Notes: generated from the sequence alone by a model not told the origin. Positions 38,466 through 51,469 are shown, counted from the stretch's first letter. The stretch is 64,000 bases of DNA from Karalla daura (GCA_029224185.1 CM055199.1:14631767-14695766), one strand, 5' to 3'. Numbers and translations: made by a program.

Positions 38466-39639
38466 TTTCTCTCCCTCCATATTTCATTCCTGTGTGTACA
38501 TTTGCATGAATAAATTCAGGCTCTGCATTTATCTTTTGATCTGAGTGTTGTAGTATTGAATGTTCGCACCCATCTCACCCAAACCCCTCAATAAAATGCA
38601 GCTACTTTTAAGGATGAATCACATCCTCATAACAAAAGCCTTTTTTTCTTTTTTTAACTTTGCATACCACTTTTGCACTGAATTCCTACTGTAAAGACAT
38701 ACAGGAGTTTGTGGTGCTGACTCGAAGGAAAGCGTTGGTAGGACATAGGGTAGGTGGGCTCAGGACCGGCTGGTCCTGCGGGGGTATTAGGTTTGATTGG
38801 ATTGGGGCTGGGGATTTGTGCATTAAACTGAGATTACCATGAGATCCAGCATTTCACAGGGAAATCTGACCAGCAGTGGGAAGCAGAGCCTGCGGAGGGA
38901 GAGTCTGCAGACCTCCTGCTCTCCAGCCCGGAGCTGCCCGGCTCTGGAGCTGTGATGCTTTCTAGTTTGTTCCACTGTTCTTCTGTTCCGCTCTGCTCTG
39001 TTTTAATCCACTACATCCCAATCTTTTCTGTTCCGTTTTGTTTATTTCCCATCCGGTCCATCTCTGGTTTTCGGTTTGGTTATCCTGTCTCCGTTCACCC
39101 CCGGATCGTTTCGCTTCATTATCCTCATTTCATTTGTGTTCACTTCGCCCTGTGCTTGTTTCCATTTTGTTCCGTTATTCAAGAACCAAATTCAGTTCAT
39201 CCTGATCCTGCTCGTTCTGATTTTCTTCCTGTCGGGCAGCAACTGACAAGGCCTTCTGAAATAAATCACGCTGCAAAAGTAAATAGGAAATGAGTTCATT
39301 TTTGCTGTTGCAGAGAAATGTTTGACTTAACTTTTCATGACTTCACCTGCTTATTAGGGGTCGTCTAATATGATCAATCCACAGCCAAGATGGTGCTGAA
39401 ATAACTTTTTATTTGCATACACATGTTGTGCAGAGCTCATACTGTGTTTCTGATGCCACAATCAGTTTTAGATGACACTCCCTAGTTTCCCTAAACAAAT
39501 GCAATAACAGAAGCTCAGTCGACTCATGTTCCATACTCATCTTATGATGTTTTTCATTGCTTTTTCATTTTCTATTTTCTCTGCTGTGTTATTGCTTATT
39601 TAATATGTTCTATAGAGCTGTTTTTTGCCATTGCTTCAT

Positions 39640-39700
39640 ATTACTTTTGCCGCAGCACCAAACTAATTCCCCTACAGGGATCATTAAAGTTTCATTTTTT
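39640..39700 (+). repeat. Dispersed repeat 3' tail fragment
   Basis: AACTAATTCCCCTACAGGG followed by ATCATTAAAGTTTC is the plus-strand form of the tail seen in reverse at 20640-20690. Confidence 0.45.
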
Positions 39701-40226
39701 TTCTTACGCAAAAATTCAAATTTAACTTTGAGTCCTCACACCTTCGCTGCAGATTTTCACACAGCCCCCACGTCCCCTGTCTCGGCTTCAGAGGGAGCCA
39801 CAGTTGACTGCCAGAATGCGCCACGAGACTGTGCACAGGCTGCACTCTGTACTTTTTAATTCTCTTGATCTCCTCTTTATATTTTGCTCATTTTTGTTCA
39901 TTACGCGCTGTTCTCTAACGTCCAACCCCCTCCCATAATGACTCTGTAAAGTTGTGAGTAATCTGGTTTACCTGACCCCATTGTGGAGCACTGTGCCGGG
40001 AAAGTCTCAGGCCTAATGCTTTTCAGAAACACAAATGGCATCGTGCATCTGCTGTAATAATCTGCGAGCTGCTGGGTTGTGTGCGAACATGAGAAACCTG
40101 CATGATTAGAGCTCACAGAGGAAATCAAGATTCAGTGACAGGAGATGTGTGACAATTCTGTCATAAGCCAGAGACATGAATCCATAGTGTTTACAGTGGG
40201 CCACTGTTCAGAAGCCTTTATCCTCC

Positions 40227-40273
40227 TCTCTCTCTCCCTCTCTCCCTCTCTCTTTCTCTTTCTCTCTTTCTCC
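40227..40273. repeat. (CT)n microsatellite, interrupted
   Basis: CTCTCTCTCC, CTCTCTTTCTC units over about 47 bp. Confidence 0.9.
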
Positions 40274-40794
40274 CTATGCACTGAGGTAGCAGTATTGGGT
40301 CTACCGAGTGCGTAATTGATTTTCTGTCAGCAATGCAAGGGCTGAAGGCCCATTAGGCCAGCACCAGACAGACGGACAGATGGGCACACACACATACAAA
40401 CTCACACAAAGTTGGGCCATTTGCTATGCCAACACACACATACAGATCAACCCTAGAGGTAGAGCCAAGCTACTTCTATTAGCTACTTCTCAGTGTGCAT
40501 TTCCAGCATAGCATCGGACCAGATAGACTTATTAAAAGAGGTGGAAACTGTAGAGCATTGTGTCATTGTTATATCAGCTTTGATGACACTGCATGGGATT
40601 TGTTAGCCTCTAGTTTGCTCTGTCTGGGTTGTCTTTTCATGTCTTGAGATAACATCTTTGTGAACTGGCACTTACATTTAAATGAACTGAATTGAATTGA
40701 CGCAAATAATGTATAGTTTAGCTGCATCTTTATTAGTGTACAGCTGTGATGTGACAATGAAATGATGTTACTTGTCACAAGTCCATCCCTAAAT

Positions 40795-40985
40795 CCATTT
40801 TCTTAACCCACTTTACATCTTACCTGTATGAAGAATATCACAGGGCACATCGATGATGGGATGAAGGGAATCCACCCTGGGCAGGTTGTCAGTCTATTGC
40901 AGGACTCACACTTGGCGTTTTCTGTTTTAAAGTCAACCAAGACACAAGAATAATGTGCAAACTCCATATAGAAAGGCCCAACCAC
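40795..40985 (-). repeat. Dispersed repeat, family A copy 6, reverse
   Basis: AATCCACCCTGGGCAGGTTG, CAGTCTATTGCAGGACTCAC and GTGCAAACTCCATATAGAAAG match the reverse complement of the family landmarks; diverged. Confidence 0.65.
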
Positions 40986-43900
40986 AATTTTTTATTACAC
41001 TTTCTTGTTCAAATCATATTGATTCTTAAAGCTATGCATAATTTGGTTGTGGCCATTTTATGACTTCATCTTAGCCTCTAGTACACAGTAACCACATCAA
41101 ACTCCCACCACACTCCCAATTTTGCTCAGTTTTCAGAGTTAAAGGGAGTCAGGCACCAGCAAGCTGGTGGCTGCCAGAGCAGATGAGCTTCATCACAACT
41201 CTTCTAAAACCTGCAGAGACTTTGTCTGTCTTTTATATCAGCTAGAATTCTTGCGGCCTGGAGTACACCTGTACATTAAAGATCTGAGGAGTAATAAAAA
41301 GAAAAAGAAAACAGATACTCAAAAGCGCTGTGAAACGCTGGCAACAATAGTGGAAAACAAAATTAGTACAGTCGGGCATAACAGCAGACGCTTTTGGACA
41401 CTCTCCTCAAAGAGCTCGAAACCTGCCGACGCACACAAACTCCTGCCAATCGCGGCATAAAGTCGGCCCGATTGTCAGATTGTCGGTTTTGGAAAGTTAT
41501 AAAAATTGTAGGACACCGCCCTCACATCCTGACATCAGAGAGGTTTGGTGGGAAGGGGGTTTCAGGCACTGTTCAGTGATCCAGCAAGCACTTCATTTGA
41601 AGTATGGTTATGCCTTCGCGAGCAGCAGATCTTAAAAGGAAGAAAGCAACCAGATAACCCCTAATTTTTCCCCCCACACAGCCAATTTATGACAGAGGCT
41701 TTCTGTCAGAAATTTTTGTAATTTCCATGCCTAAGCTGAGGTACTCGAGGGATGTCATTTAAGTAATTTTCTCAGAGTTGATAAAGCTCCCGGGAGGACC
41801 ACAGGAGACCTTATACAGCGTTTTCACGGGCTGTGCTATATTGCATTTCTCATCCGAATTTGTCCGTGTAAAACCATATGTGTGCACCTTTAGGTGTGAA
41901 ATGGTGCAGAACAGGCAGGCTTAACTCTGGAAATGTTTGTCGATCATTCAGTTACACTCGCAGCACCAACCCGGCGCTCTCACCACTGAATTATGTCAGT
42001 CATGCATCTTCCCCAAACTTCAGCCACTTCCACACACTCCCTCTCTCTCTCACTCCCTCTCTCTCACTCCTCTCTGTGAAGGACATTTGGTTGATTGATG
42101 GCGGTCCAGGCGTTTGTTAAGAGGCTCCAGGTGGAAAGCCGTTATCAGCCGTAGGCCACAAGATTACCTCCAGCAGCTTTCTGCTCCAACTTTTCCCTCC
42201 TAAATCCGTCCATTCACAAGCTGCTCCCAGGACACTCACTCACAGAGGTACACACACTTAGACGCGCATGCACACAGACACTAGCACAAGCACACAACTT
42301 CACGGACTTGTGCAGACAAACCGGCATCCACGCAGAGACACAGGAGGGAACATGCACCCACAGGACAAAATTTCCTCCTTTGAAGTTCTTCTGCAGAATT
42401 TCACACCCTCTCTGTCTTTTTCTCTTTGTGTTTCCTCTGTTTCACCCCTTAAGTCAACAGCTTTAAGTTCACACAGCAATGGTATAGATAATGTTATATA
42501 GATAAAAAGAACTGGCATATTCTCTTCTATGTGATGAACTTTGGTCTCCTTTTTTTTCCATACCTGTATCTGTCACTCCGTTTGATCTCCAACTGTCTGA
42601 GCTGTTAAAATATTAACAAAAGGTATTTTCTGCCTCGCTCTTCCAGCGGTCCTCTGTGACAGGTCTGACACCACAATACGAGGCGATGTTAACACCTTTT
42701 AAAGACTTTAACAGTAGTCTGTGTTAGTGTTAGTGCAGAGATGCCCATCACCTCCAGGCCTCCTGAGACAGGATGGCTCATTGCGGGTGTGAGGAGCTCA
42801 CAAGAGTTACCCTGAAAAGTGTGTGTGCAAGCAAGCAGAATGAGAACTGTCGATAAAAACATTGTTTATTAACACTAACGTATAAAAGCTGAAAACTGTC
42901 ATTCTCAGTCAATTCTTCTTAGTCTTCTTTATCATTTTAGGTAATTCACTTTTTCCCAGTGTGTTGCCTGTTCCACTTTGGATGCCCTGTAAGCTCCTCA
43001 GTCGATGTCACCACTGGCCTCGTTGTCGAGACAATGGAGGCTCCTGGGTGTTAAAAGAATATGTTGGGTAACACAGAGGGTCTTCCTGATTGGCTGGAAA
43101 GACCCTGTGCTGCCCTTGCAGGCTGCCAAAGGGCATAATACAAGCGGCCGGCAGGGTATAGAGATGGATCCAGGGGAACATTATGCAAGCAAAGGAGATA
43201 AAAGCAGCCAGGTTGAAAGACAAAGGTGCAATTAAGTCAGAGGTAATACTGCATGAAGGTGACTGGCAATGTCAGAGGACAGGCAGGGCTGCAATGGCTC
43301 AGTACTCAAACAAAAGACATTTTTGCTTTTCATCTGGTAAAAATAAAAAAAAACATTTATTTTCACCTCCATTGTCTTTGGTTTGACCTGTCCATGTTTT
43401 CAAACAGCATCTTTGGAACTATTTTCTGTTGTGTACAGGCTTGCATTTTTTTTGTTTCTTTTATATAATACTATTACTTTGTAATACTTTGTAGAGTGTC
43501 TATTTAGTAGTTTTATTCATTTATAATTAATTATTTTTTATTGGTTTAATTATAATGTTTTTGTTTTGATAGGAACTGGGCACAGGTGCTGGCTTATATA
43601 TGAAGGTAGCAGGGCATAGGGGAGTCATGGTACTTTGTACTAAAAGAACTAGAAAAGAGCCATTGCTTTTTGTTTTGCGTGCTGGAAATGGTTGGATAAA
43701 CCATATAAATGTGAATCCAGGCTTGACAAGGGATTTCTTTCCTTGTTTCTTTATCTGCACAAGTCTCACCACTCGGATGTCTCAATGGCCACTTGATATG
43801 AGATGGAGATTCAATTTTTAATCTTTCTTCTAATAGATTTGGAGGAGGTGGTATGGAGAGGGATGAGTGGGTGAGTTGAGTGATGAAACGAAAAATGGAT

Positions 43901-44339
43901 CAGAATTCACCACCACAAGCATATGTAGAGTCTTACAGTCATTTATTGGTATTTTAAAGAGAAATCGATGTCGGATTAATGCTACCATTACATCATGCTT
44001 GGCCCTCTTCCCATGCCCTGCAACCTTACACTGCTATTTTGTCAACGTTAGCATGCTTTTCTAAGCATTTTGCTTAAACTACAGTCACAGACTTGATTGC
44101 ATGGTCATTTTGCAGTGCACTCACTCCCCAGAAACATGACACTTGGCTTAATTTTCTGTAGACCCTCTGTGTTTTGGAGGCTACAACCCGGTGGGCCACA
44201 TCCGTCACACAGAGTCAGCGCCTGCTCCTCTCTCATTTGCATGCTCCTCCACCCACCTCCTCCCTTCACCTCCACCCTTCATTGCACCGAGGCACTTCTG
44301 GGTCAGCCTTCCATCACGACAAAGAGAGACACCTCAAAC
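40986..44339. other. No gene; unique sequence
   Basis: TGATTGAT at 42092-42099. CT-rich patches at about 42038-42072. No coding exon recognised. Confidence 0.45.
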
Positions 44340-44925
44340 TTGGTAGAAAGACCGAGCGCACAAGGAGGAAACAGACAAGAACAGGAGGAGGAGGAGGAAA
44401 AAAAATAAAACAGAGACGAGACGAGAGACGGAGCGAGACAGAGAGGGGGATGGATGAAGTGAGGAGAGGAGACATACGGACGGACACAGTCCAACAGACG
44501 GAGAGCTATGGGGACATTTGGAGGATACATGAGGCAGTTATGAACCTATTTGGTTTCTTCTACAGGAGCGCCCGAGTGTCACTAATGGCAAAGTAGGGGC
44601 TGGTAAACACATTTGTGTGACGGCACGACACCGCCGAAAAAAACAAATTAAACTCTCTTGTCGCATTTCACACCCTCTCAACCCTTTTCTCTCTATCTCC
44701 GTCAATTACTCATTTCTTGCGGCTCTGCCTTTCCATCTCTGTCTCTCTCCCGTTCTCAGGCTCTCTTTGTCAGGCCATCTCTCTCTCTCGCCCGACCCTT
44801 CCCTCCCCTCTTTCCTCTATCTCTCCTTCACCTCCTCCTCCTCCTCCTCGTCCTCCCTCTATTCCTCAGCCATACCCTCTCCTCCTCCTTTCTCCTCTCC
44901 TTTTTCCACTGCGTACACCCAAGAA
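44340..44925. other. Purine block then pyrimidine block on one strand
   Basis: About 44340-44480 is GA-rich with (AGG)n; about 44650-44910 is CT-rich with (CTC)n at 44829-44850. The Ser/Pro/Leu open frames here are composition artefacts. Confidence 0.7.
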
Positions 44926-44989
44926 TGAAAAACAGGGCCATATGTGCGGGGACAGCAAGCAGAATTGCGCTCCTGATGTTCCTGCTGAG

Positions 44990-45290
44990 GCAGTTAAGCG
45001 TCTCTCCGCAGGCCGCGCCCACTTCAGCCTTGCCCGGGACGTGTGGAGAGTTGGCAAAGACTTGCAGCACCGAGCAACACGGTGGCTGCCTTCTGGCTGC
45101 GTGTGCTGTGATGAGAGCGGGTGCGTAATGAGGCTTCTGGGTCCTTGTGTAGACTCGCTTTACCGTGCACAATGGCCGCCTCAGCCGCCGACGCAGAACT
45201 GAACGAGAGGCGTGTAAGATCCTCTTACAAACTAAAAAACGAAAAGTGCTAATTTCAGGCTCGCGACTTGCCTTAAATCGCCTCTTTCTG
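44990..45290. promoter_or_regulatory. CpG-dense patch, candidate promoter or conserved element
   Basis: Roughly 25 CG dinucleotides by eye in 300 bp, against a CG-poor background. It is preceded by a purine-rich block (about 44340-44480) and a pyrimidine-rich block (about 44650-44910) on the same strand. Confidence 0.3.
45172..45252 (+). other. Possible first coding exon in a CpG-dense patch
   Basis: CACAATGG starts a short frame (MAASAADAELNERR) with an internal donor-like CGT|GTAAGAT at about 45211; without splicing the frame stops after 26 codons. About 300 bp around it are clearly richer in CG than the flanks. No downstream exon or known family was recognised. Confidence 0.2.
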
Positions 45291-45789
45291 CGTCCTTGAA
45301 TGAGTCCCTTTTTCCTTTAAATGGCATCAAAGTGGAATTTTTGGCTTCAAATGAAAGCATGAAAACCGATGTCCGTCCCTCCGGAGACTTCTCCCCTTTC
45401 CTCGCTGCCTTGAAGAGGACCTAGAATGAAAAATCGTTTTTTGCGTTGCGTTTGTTCAATAATGAGAGTTGATTCCCTGCCAAAGGTGGGCGTCAGGTCC
45501 AAGATCATCATTCGCCGACGTTGTGTTTTATATAGATATTGAAATGGAATTTGAATCCAAACAAATGTAGATATAAACATAATGTAAAACGCATTTGATC
45601 CAAACCGTCCAAACAAAATAGTTTGTTTAAAGCCACTTCCACACAAGTCAATAAAGGCATAGAACTGCATGGATGCATAGCTGCATCTCTCCAGTTGCCT
45701 CTTAGTTTGATAGTTTGTGAGTTGGAAGCAAGACAGCCAATGAGAGTAAAGCTTTCATGTGGTTGCCAGGTAAGCATAAAGGGGTACCG

Positions 45790-45950
45790 GATCAGTGCAG
45801 ATATGTTTGTAAAATAGCATCTGAGGCGTTTGTGATGTTTTGTAGCTTTTATGTTGACACCAGAGATCAAAGATAAATACTCCATTCAATCATTCTTGGA
45901 CCCCTTTAGAACAGTTTTGGGTAGCTTACCATACTGCAGCTCTTTCTGAC
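45790..45950 (+). repeat. Dispersed repeat, family B copy 2
   Basis: TTGTAAAATAGCATCTGAGGC, TAGCTTTTATGTT, AGAGATCAAAGATAAATACTC, CCATTCAATCATTC and ATACTGCAGC parallel the 17-kb copy with small gaps. The copies are about 29 kb apart, so a local tandem origin is unlikely. Confidence 0.6.
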
Positions 45951-47721
45951 CTTCACCCCGAGAGACATTTACGCACACGTGTTCATGTGTCACTTCTGTT
46001 CACAGTCACAGCCTGTCGTCCTTCCACAAATCGATCAAGGGGTCACATTTTCTTTTTAACTTTCTCTCCTCCCTTCAAAGAGGTCAGAGCAGGAGCGTCC
46101 GATTTGTTTGACTGTGTGACTAAAGCACTGCAATGTGTCCCTTGACCCTCGCGGTATTACGGACTGATTTATCATGCTTTGAAGTTATTTTGGAGGCTAA
46201 TCTGCCGTAGATGTAGGGCATTGGCGGTGGAGCAGATTCTGCACAAGTATGACGACAAAGAGGGAAAAAAAGACTCAAGCCCGTGCAAGAAATTGATTCA
46301 AGATTTGGATTCTTTTATGTGTCTAGTCTTTCTGTCACCGAAGATGATGAAAAGTGTCAAAAATGACTCAAAGATGCTGTGCTTTGTGTGTCATTCTCAG
46401 ACTGACATAGGACACTATTGTGCATTTGTTTTAATGCAGAAAACATGTCTTTCACTTTAAAGTTATTACTGCACTAGGTTAGGTTAAGTAGTAGCAGCGA
46501 TGCCAGATTAACAACAGGACAAGGAATTTCATTGCCCCAGAGGGCTCCATTCAGGCTCCAAAAAAAGCCTGCATCTTCTCTGTTTAATCTGGTTGCACGT
46601 CATTTAATCAAGCGCATATTGTCTGAGAAATAAACACCACGCAAGTACAATATCAACAAAGATGATCCCTGCATTGCATTATACTGTAAAATCATGTGGT
46701 CTCGCCATGTATTGGCTTGGGTTTGATGGCCTCAATTATTTTATATTGTGTTCACATGTTCCTGGCCCAAGCACAAGAGGCTGGTTTCCACCTCTGTGGC
46801 TGAAATTGCTGGTGAGAGGCTGCATCCACAAAGTGTGTTAGATGAGACATGAGAGGCTGTTAAGTGGGAGTCCAGCAGTTAATCTGAGCAGCAGGACTAA
46901 TATCTATCAATTAACACCGTTTTGGTTGACTCGAAAAAACTGAAAATGAAACTGAAGCTGTGAGATAAAACCACATTAACCAAAGCACCACATTTTCTGG
47001 ATTTCTGAGTCCTGAGCAACTGCTGATATGTCATCGTGGCAGCAATTTTGCCACTCCAGAAAGTATTTCCAGAGAGATTCTTTGCTAAAAGGGCTGTTCG
47101 CTGAGAGACTGGAACTGTGGCAGGTGGCAGTGAACAGAAGGAATGAGATTGGATGAGTTGGGTGCTTCTCAGAATAACTTGGATCAGATGGAGCAGCGGA
47201 GGCTGGAGACTGCAAACAAATTGTAAGTGAAGTTTCATAAGGTAAACAACAGCCATGGTTACATTACGTCACTGTTTCTTTTGTGTGATTTTTATTACAA
47301 ATGAAATCAAGGTGAATCTAAATTCAAATAATTTCAGCTCAGTAAGATTTCTCCCCTGCCCTTAAATGGGAAAAAGGCTGTTCTGCAAGTATAATGTGCC
47401 ATTACCTTTATTTATATCCCTGGATGTGTGGCCTCAAGCTAACCGCCGCATAAAGCACTGTGTTTTTTTTCCCAGACAATCATATTCCCCAGCCACAATG
47501 GTGCGACTGAACTATTGTACATTAGAATAAAGATCAAGTGCTCAATGAGGCCTTGTTTTGACACCACATTACACTAACGCTGACAGTGTGACACAGCTGC
47601 TATTAGCTCTTCATCCAATCTCTTTTCCCTCTCTTTACAGCGTTCTCTCCTCCTCACATCACACCCTACATGCTTTCTGCCATCAGGGAAGGTGTCAGAA
47701 GGATGTGTTTAACACTTGCAT

Positions 47722-47767
<46 letters not shown>

Positions 47768-49409
47768 TGTGTGTGTGAGTCTGTGTGTGTGTGTTTCTGC
47801 ACTAAACGAGGTGACACTTTGGATCGACCATGCGGTGCTACGGGTGCTGATGCTGGTGTGCGGGGGTTTGTATGGGTCACTAAGTCACTAACTACTGTCG
47901 AGAGAGAGCCGGTAGGGGATTGCGGATGTTTGCAGGAGCCCTCACAAACACGTATACACAGGTGAAGGTGTGTGTGAGTGTGTGTATGTGAGCCAGAGCG
48001 CGTGTGTGTGCGCGCTAACCTCTTCCTGGACTTTAATTCTTCCGAGGAACATTAGTAACAGACCAAAACACTCCCATCTGCCACTGCTCCGTCCTTCGAT
48101 CCGCTCCCCGTCCTTTTTTCTCCTCTCGTTTAATCACCTCTAAGCTTCTTCTTCTTCTTCTTCTTTGCCGCTCTCTCACTGTATCAGTTTCTAATCAGAC
48201 GCTTTTTTTCTTGCTTTGAGGGTCTCTTTTATTTGCTCTTTCTCTCTCAAACACATTTAACCACCTCTGTGGACTTTACCTTTCCTTTTTTTCCCCGTCT
48301 CCTCTTCCTTCTCCTCATTCTTCTCTGCAGCACTGTGTTTCTAAACTTAAATATTGGATGATGCAAAGCAAAAACGCCACCGCACTCTCTGTCTGTCTGT
48401 TGAAATATTTCCCTATTTCACTGTTTTGGTTTCTTTCCTCTTTCCCCCTCTCTCTCTCTCTCACACACACACACACATACCAGCCTCCGATGTAGGGAAA
48501 ACTCAGCACAATAAACGTTATCACAACAGCCACTGAATTCCGAGATAAGAAATTCATTAGGCGGCAGCTTGCTAATGACGTGCAAAGAGATGAAATTATG
48601 GCAAGGACAAAAAGGATGTAAGAGACAGGCGAAGGGGAGGTAGGAGGGGAGGAGGTGAAATGAAAAAGGATGTGCAGGAGAAAATGTTCCCCGGGAAAGG
48701 CAGGGCATATCATTGCGTGCCAGTTCGATTGGCATGTGACCTCTGCGAGTCAAAGAATCAAACGGCCTCATTCATATGACAACGCTGTTTCCCCTTTTCT
48801 CTCTTTACCCGCTTTGCGTCTCTTTCCCTCTCTCTGTCTCTCTCCCCTCCTGTCTGACTGATGTCACTCAGGCACACACACTCTCACACACACACACCAC
48901 GGGGAAGTCGAGGCTGAAAGTCAAAGCACTCACGCTCCCGTTCTCTTACTCGGCTTACCGCTCACATGCCACCCAAGGTCATCGCAAGCAAAGGGGCCCA
49001 ACATTAACTAAAACCCGAGGTTCTCAGTCCTCAGCCTCTGCACGGTGTCGGGGATGAGAGGGGGAGTGAAAGGAATCGGGGATGTGTCGTGTCGAGGGCT
49101 ATTATCCACCTGCATTTATTGTTGAGAACAAAGCACTACAGGTCCATCTGTGGTACATCAAAAACAGACTACTATAATCCCAATGTCAAAGCTGCAGCAT
49201 GCTTACCATTCGCTCTAACACACACTCACACGCACACACGCACACATGCACCCATACACACACACATCTGCCATCTGGTGCCCGTCCTACCCCATGTTAT
49301 AACCTCCTCTGCCCCATGCAGGATTACCCCCTCAGTATTTACATCTTGCAAATCCAGCCGGCAGCCTCTGATAGGGGGCCATCTGTAATCTGAAGGTTAT
49401 ATTTGCAGC
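45951..49409. other. No gene; unique sequence and short simple repeats
   Basis: (TTC)n at 48147-48165 and CT/CA tracts at 48448-48478. No coding exon recognised. Confidence 0.45.
47725..47794. repeat. (TG)n microsatellite
   Basis: 70 bp, pure to about 47766, then with CTG and GAG interruptions. Confidence 0.95.
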
Positions 49410-49476
49410 GTGTGTGTGTGTGAGTGTGTGTGTGTGTGTGGGTGGGTGTGTGTGTGTGTGTGCTCTCGTGTGTGTA
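49410..49476. repeat. (TG)n microsatellite, interrupted
   Basis: TG units broken by AG, GGTGGG and CTCTC. A CA array follows 133 bp later. Confidence 0.92.
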
Positions 49477-49602
49477 TCGGCCTGTAATTTGTTCCCGCTC
49501 AGCGCAGGGACAGTATCAGCGTCCGCGACATCTGTTCAACACAGGGCCTACACAGCAGAACTGAGCGCATCATCTGCACCGCGCAGCACAGGGATGCTGC
49601 AT

Positions 49603-49608
<6 letters not shown>

Positions 49609-49659
<51 letters not shown>
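49609..49659. repeat. (CA)n microsatellite
   Basis: 51 bp, pure; the complementary partner of the array at 49410. Confidence 0.97.
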
Positions 49660-49661
<2 letters not shown>

Positions 49662-49965
49662 CATCAAGGTAAACAAACGTATGCATATCCACGTTATGTT
49701 AGTGTGTTGTTCGGTTGTTGTATTGGCTTTATTTCTTTTCCTCCTTTACATATGTTTCTTCTTCCCGTGGAGCCTCTTCACGGTCACCACTGTTGTTATT
49801 GTCATCCCCATACCGAACACATGGCCTGCACAGCCTCTCTCAGTTCCTCTTGGAAAAACTATCTCAAATTTCCTCCTTTCATGGGAAAAGCTTTTCTGTG
49901 ATCCACAAACTTGCATTTCGAGCATTTGTGTAGATTTTGAAGGTAAATGAACATAAAATTGAGAC

Positions 49966-49993
49966 ATGATCTGGTCTGAAAAGACCAGATCAT
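49966..49993. repeat. Perfect 12-bp hairpin with GAAA loop
   Basis: Arms ATGATCTGGTCT and AGACCAGATCAT flank the four bases GAAA. The short perfect stem with a GNRA-type loop would be stable as RNA on the plus strand. No U-run, gene or other RNA signal is seen beside it. Confidence 0.75.
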
Positions 49994-50476
49994 CAAATAT
50001 TGTAAATGACCTAACTAGCAGGGAAAAGCAAGATGCAAGTACCGTAAGTAAACATAAAGCAGGAAAGGAAGTAAAAGCAATGAGGTGATGGCGGCTGGAT
50101 GAGCAGAAAAGAAGTGTTGCACATTTTGTCTCTATTTGCACAATCGATATGGATCAAACTTCATCAAAATAAAGAAATGCACCAAGGCTGTCTTTTAGAG
50201 TTGCTGCCAGATTGACCCAAACCAAGTCTATTTTAGACTGAAAATTGAGGTTTGAATACACTGAATCCTACAGTTCCTTGAAGGCAACTCAATAGACAAA
50301 TTGGCCCCGTTGTGTAAAACCAGTGGAGTGCCTCTTATGTGAAAATTACATGCTATGGTCTGTTTTTTTATTGTATGTGCATTTCTGTGTGTTTGTATGC
50401 ACGTGGTTGCACATGTAATGCAGTTGTGCACATCTGTGTGTGGTCAGCCATGATGGAGTCATCTCCATTCAACCCA

Positions 50477-50484
50477 AAGAGAGA

Positions 50485-50539
<55 letters not shown>
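50477..50539. repeat. (GA)n microsatellite
   Basis: 63 bp with two GAAA interruptions at the left. Confidence 0.95.
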
Positions 50540-50543
<4 letters not shown>

Positions 50544-51467
50544 CAGCAGGCGGCAGGAAGGCTCTGAGGCAAAATACTGGAGTCTGAATGCCCAGCGTAT
50601 TTCCAATGATGACAACAGCCCGAGTGGGATCCACGCAGAGAAGGAGAACAAAAAGACTGAAATGAATTTACAGCTCACCCATGGGGGATGGATATGCCGA
50701 AGATGAAGTGATGATCATCTCTGCTCTGTGCTAGAAATGAAATATGACGGGGAGGGAGCTCGGTGCCATTTCCTGCCTGGCACAGGAAGCGCCCATCTGG
50801 AGCTGAGTGCTGTCTGTCCTCTGTTGTTGTGTTGCGTGGTGTTGTAATAGCCTTCGCCACTGCTGTTGCTGTTCTCAGTGCTGTTATTATGTCTGAAGCA
50901 GTACACGGGTCAGCAGAGGGAGATGAGTAGGGGAAGGAGTGGTGGGGAGGCAGGAGGAAGTGGGGGGGGTGATATTCACAGTTTGAGACGCTGTGATGAC
51001 TGGTGAAATGGACAAGAAGTGTGGAGTCTATCATCCTTTACTGGGACCAGAGGGGGTGAGGGGGTTGATGGAGACAATGGGGGAGACTTTTCAGGAGGGT
51101 GGGAGGGAAGGTGGGGGGCATAGGGAGACGCACGCTGGCAGCTGCCCGTGCGACTGTCACATCCCACCACCCGCCAGAAAAGCAGAAGGAAGCCACTCGT
51201 CATCACTGTGACAACCAACGCATGACGAGAGGAGGGAGGAAACTTATCCATCAAAAGATGATGCAGGGATGAGTGCACTCCTTCGTCTTTCTACTCTCTC
51301 TCTCTCTCTCAGAAAACAAGCACACACACACACACACACACAGGGCAGCACAATGTCTTCATATTTCATTAGGGTCATCAAGATCGATGCCTACAAGAGG
51401 AAATCTCTGACTGAATCTTGTGCACTCAACAATGTAATAACATATTTCCTCCATAACAAAGCGGCTG

Positions 51468-51469
<2 letters not shown>

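Larger units (their letters stand above)
38466..40794. other. No gene; one strongly strand-asymmetric block
   Basis: 38950-39230 is T/C-rich with recurrent TTCTGTTCCG-like words (see findings). The rest is unique sequence plus the repeat tail at 39640-39700. Confidence 0.45.

Noticed and set aside
44658..45202. Two overlapping 156-161-residue Ser/Pro/Leu frames
   Set aside because: They overlap each other in different frames and follow the CT-rich composition; no recognisable domain.
49414..49950. 178-residue frame with a hydrophobic stretch ending at a GAAG|GTAAAT donor-like site
   Set aside because: Runs through two microsatellites; the hydrophobicity follows from T-rich DNA, and no homologue is recognised.
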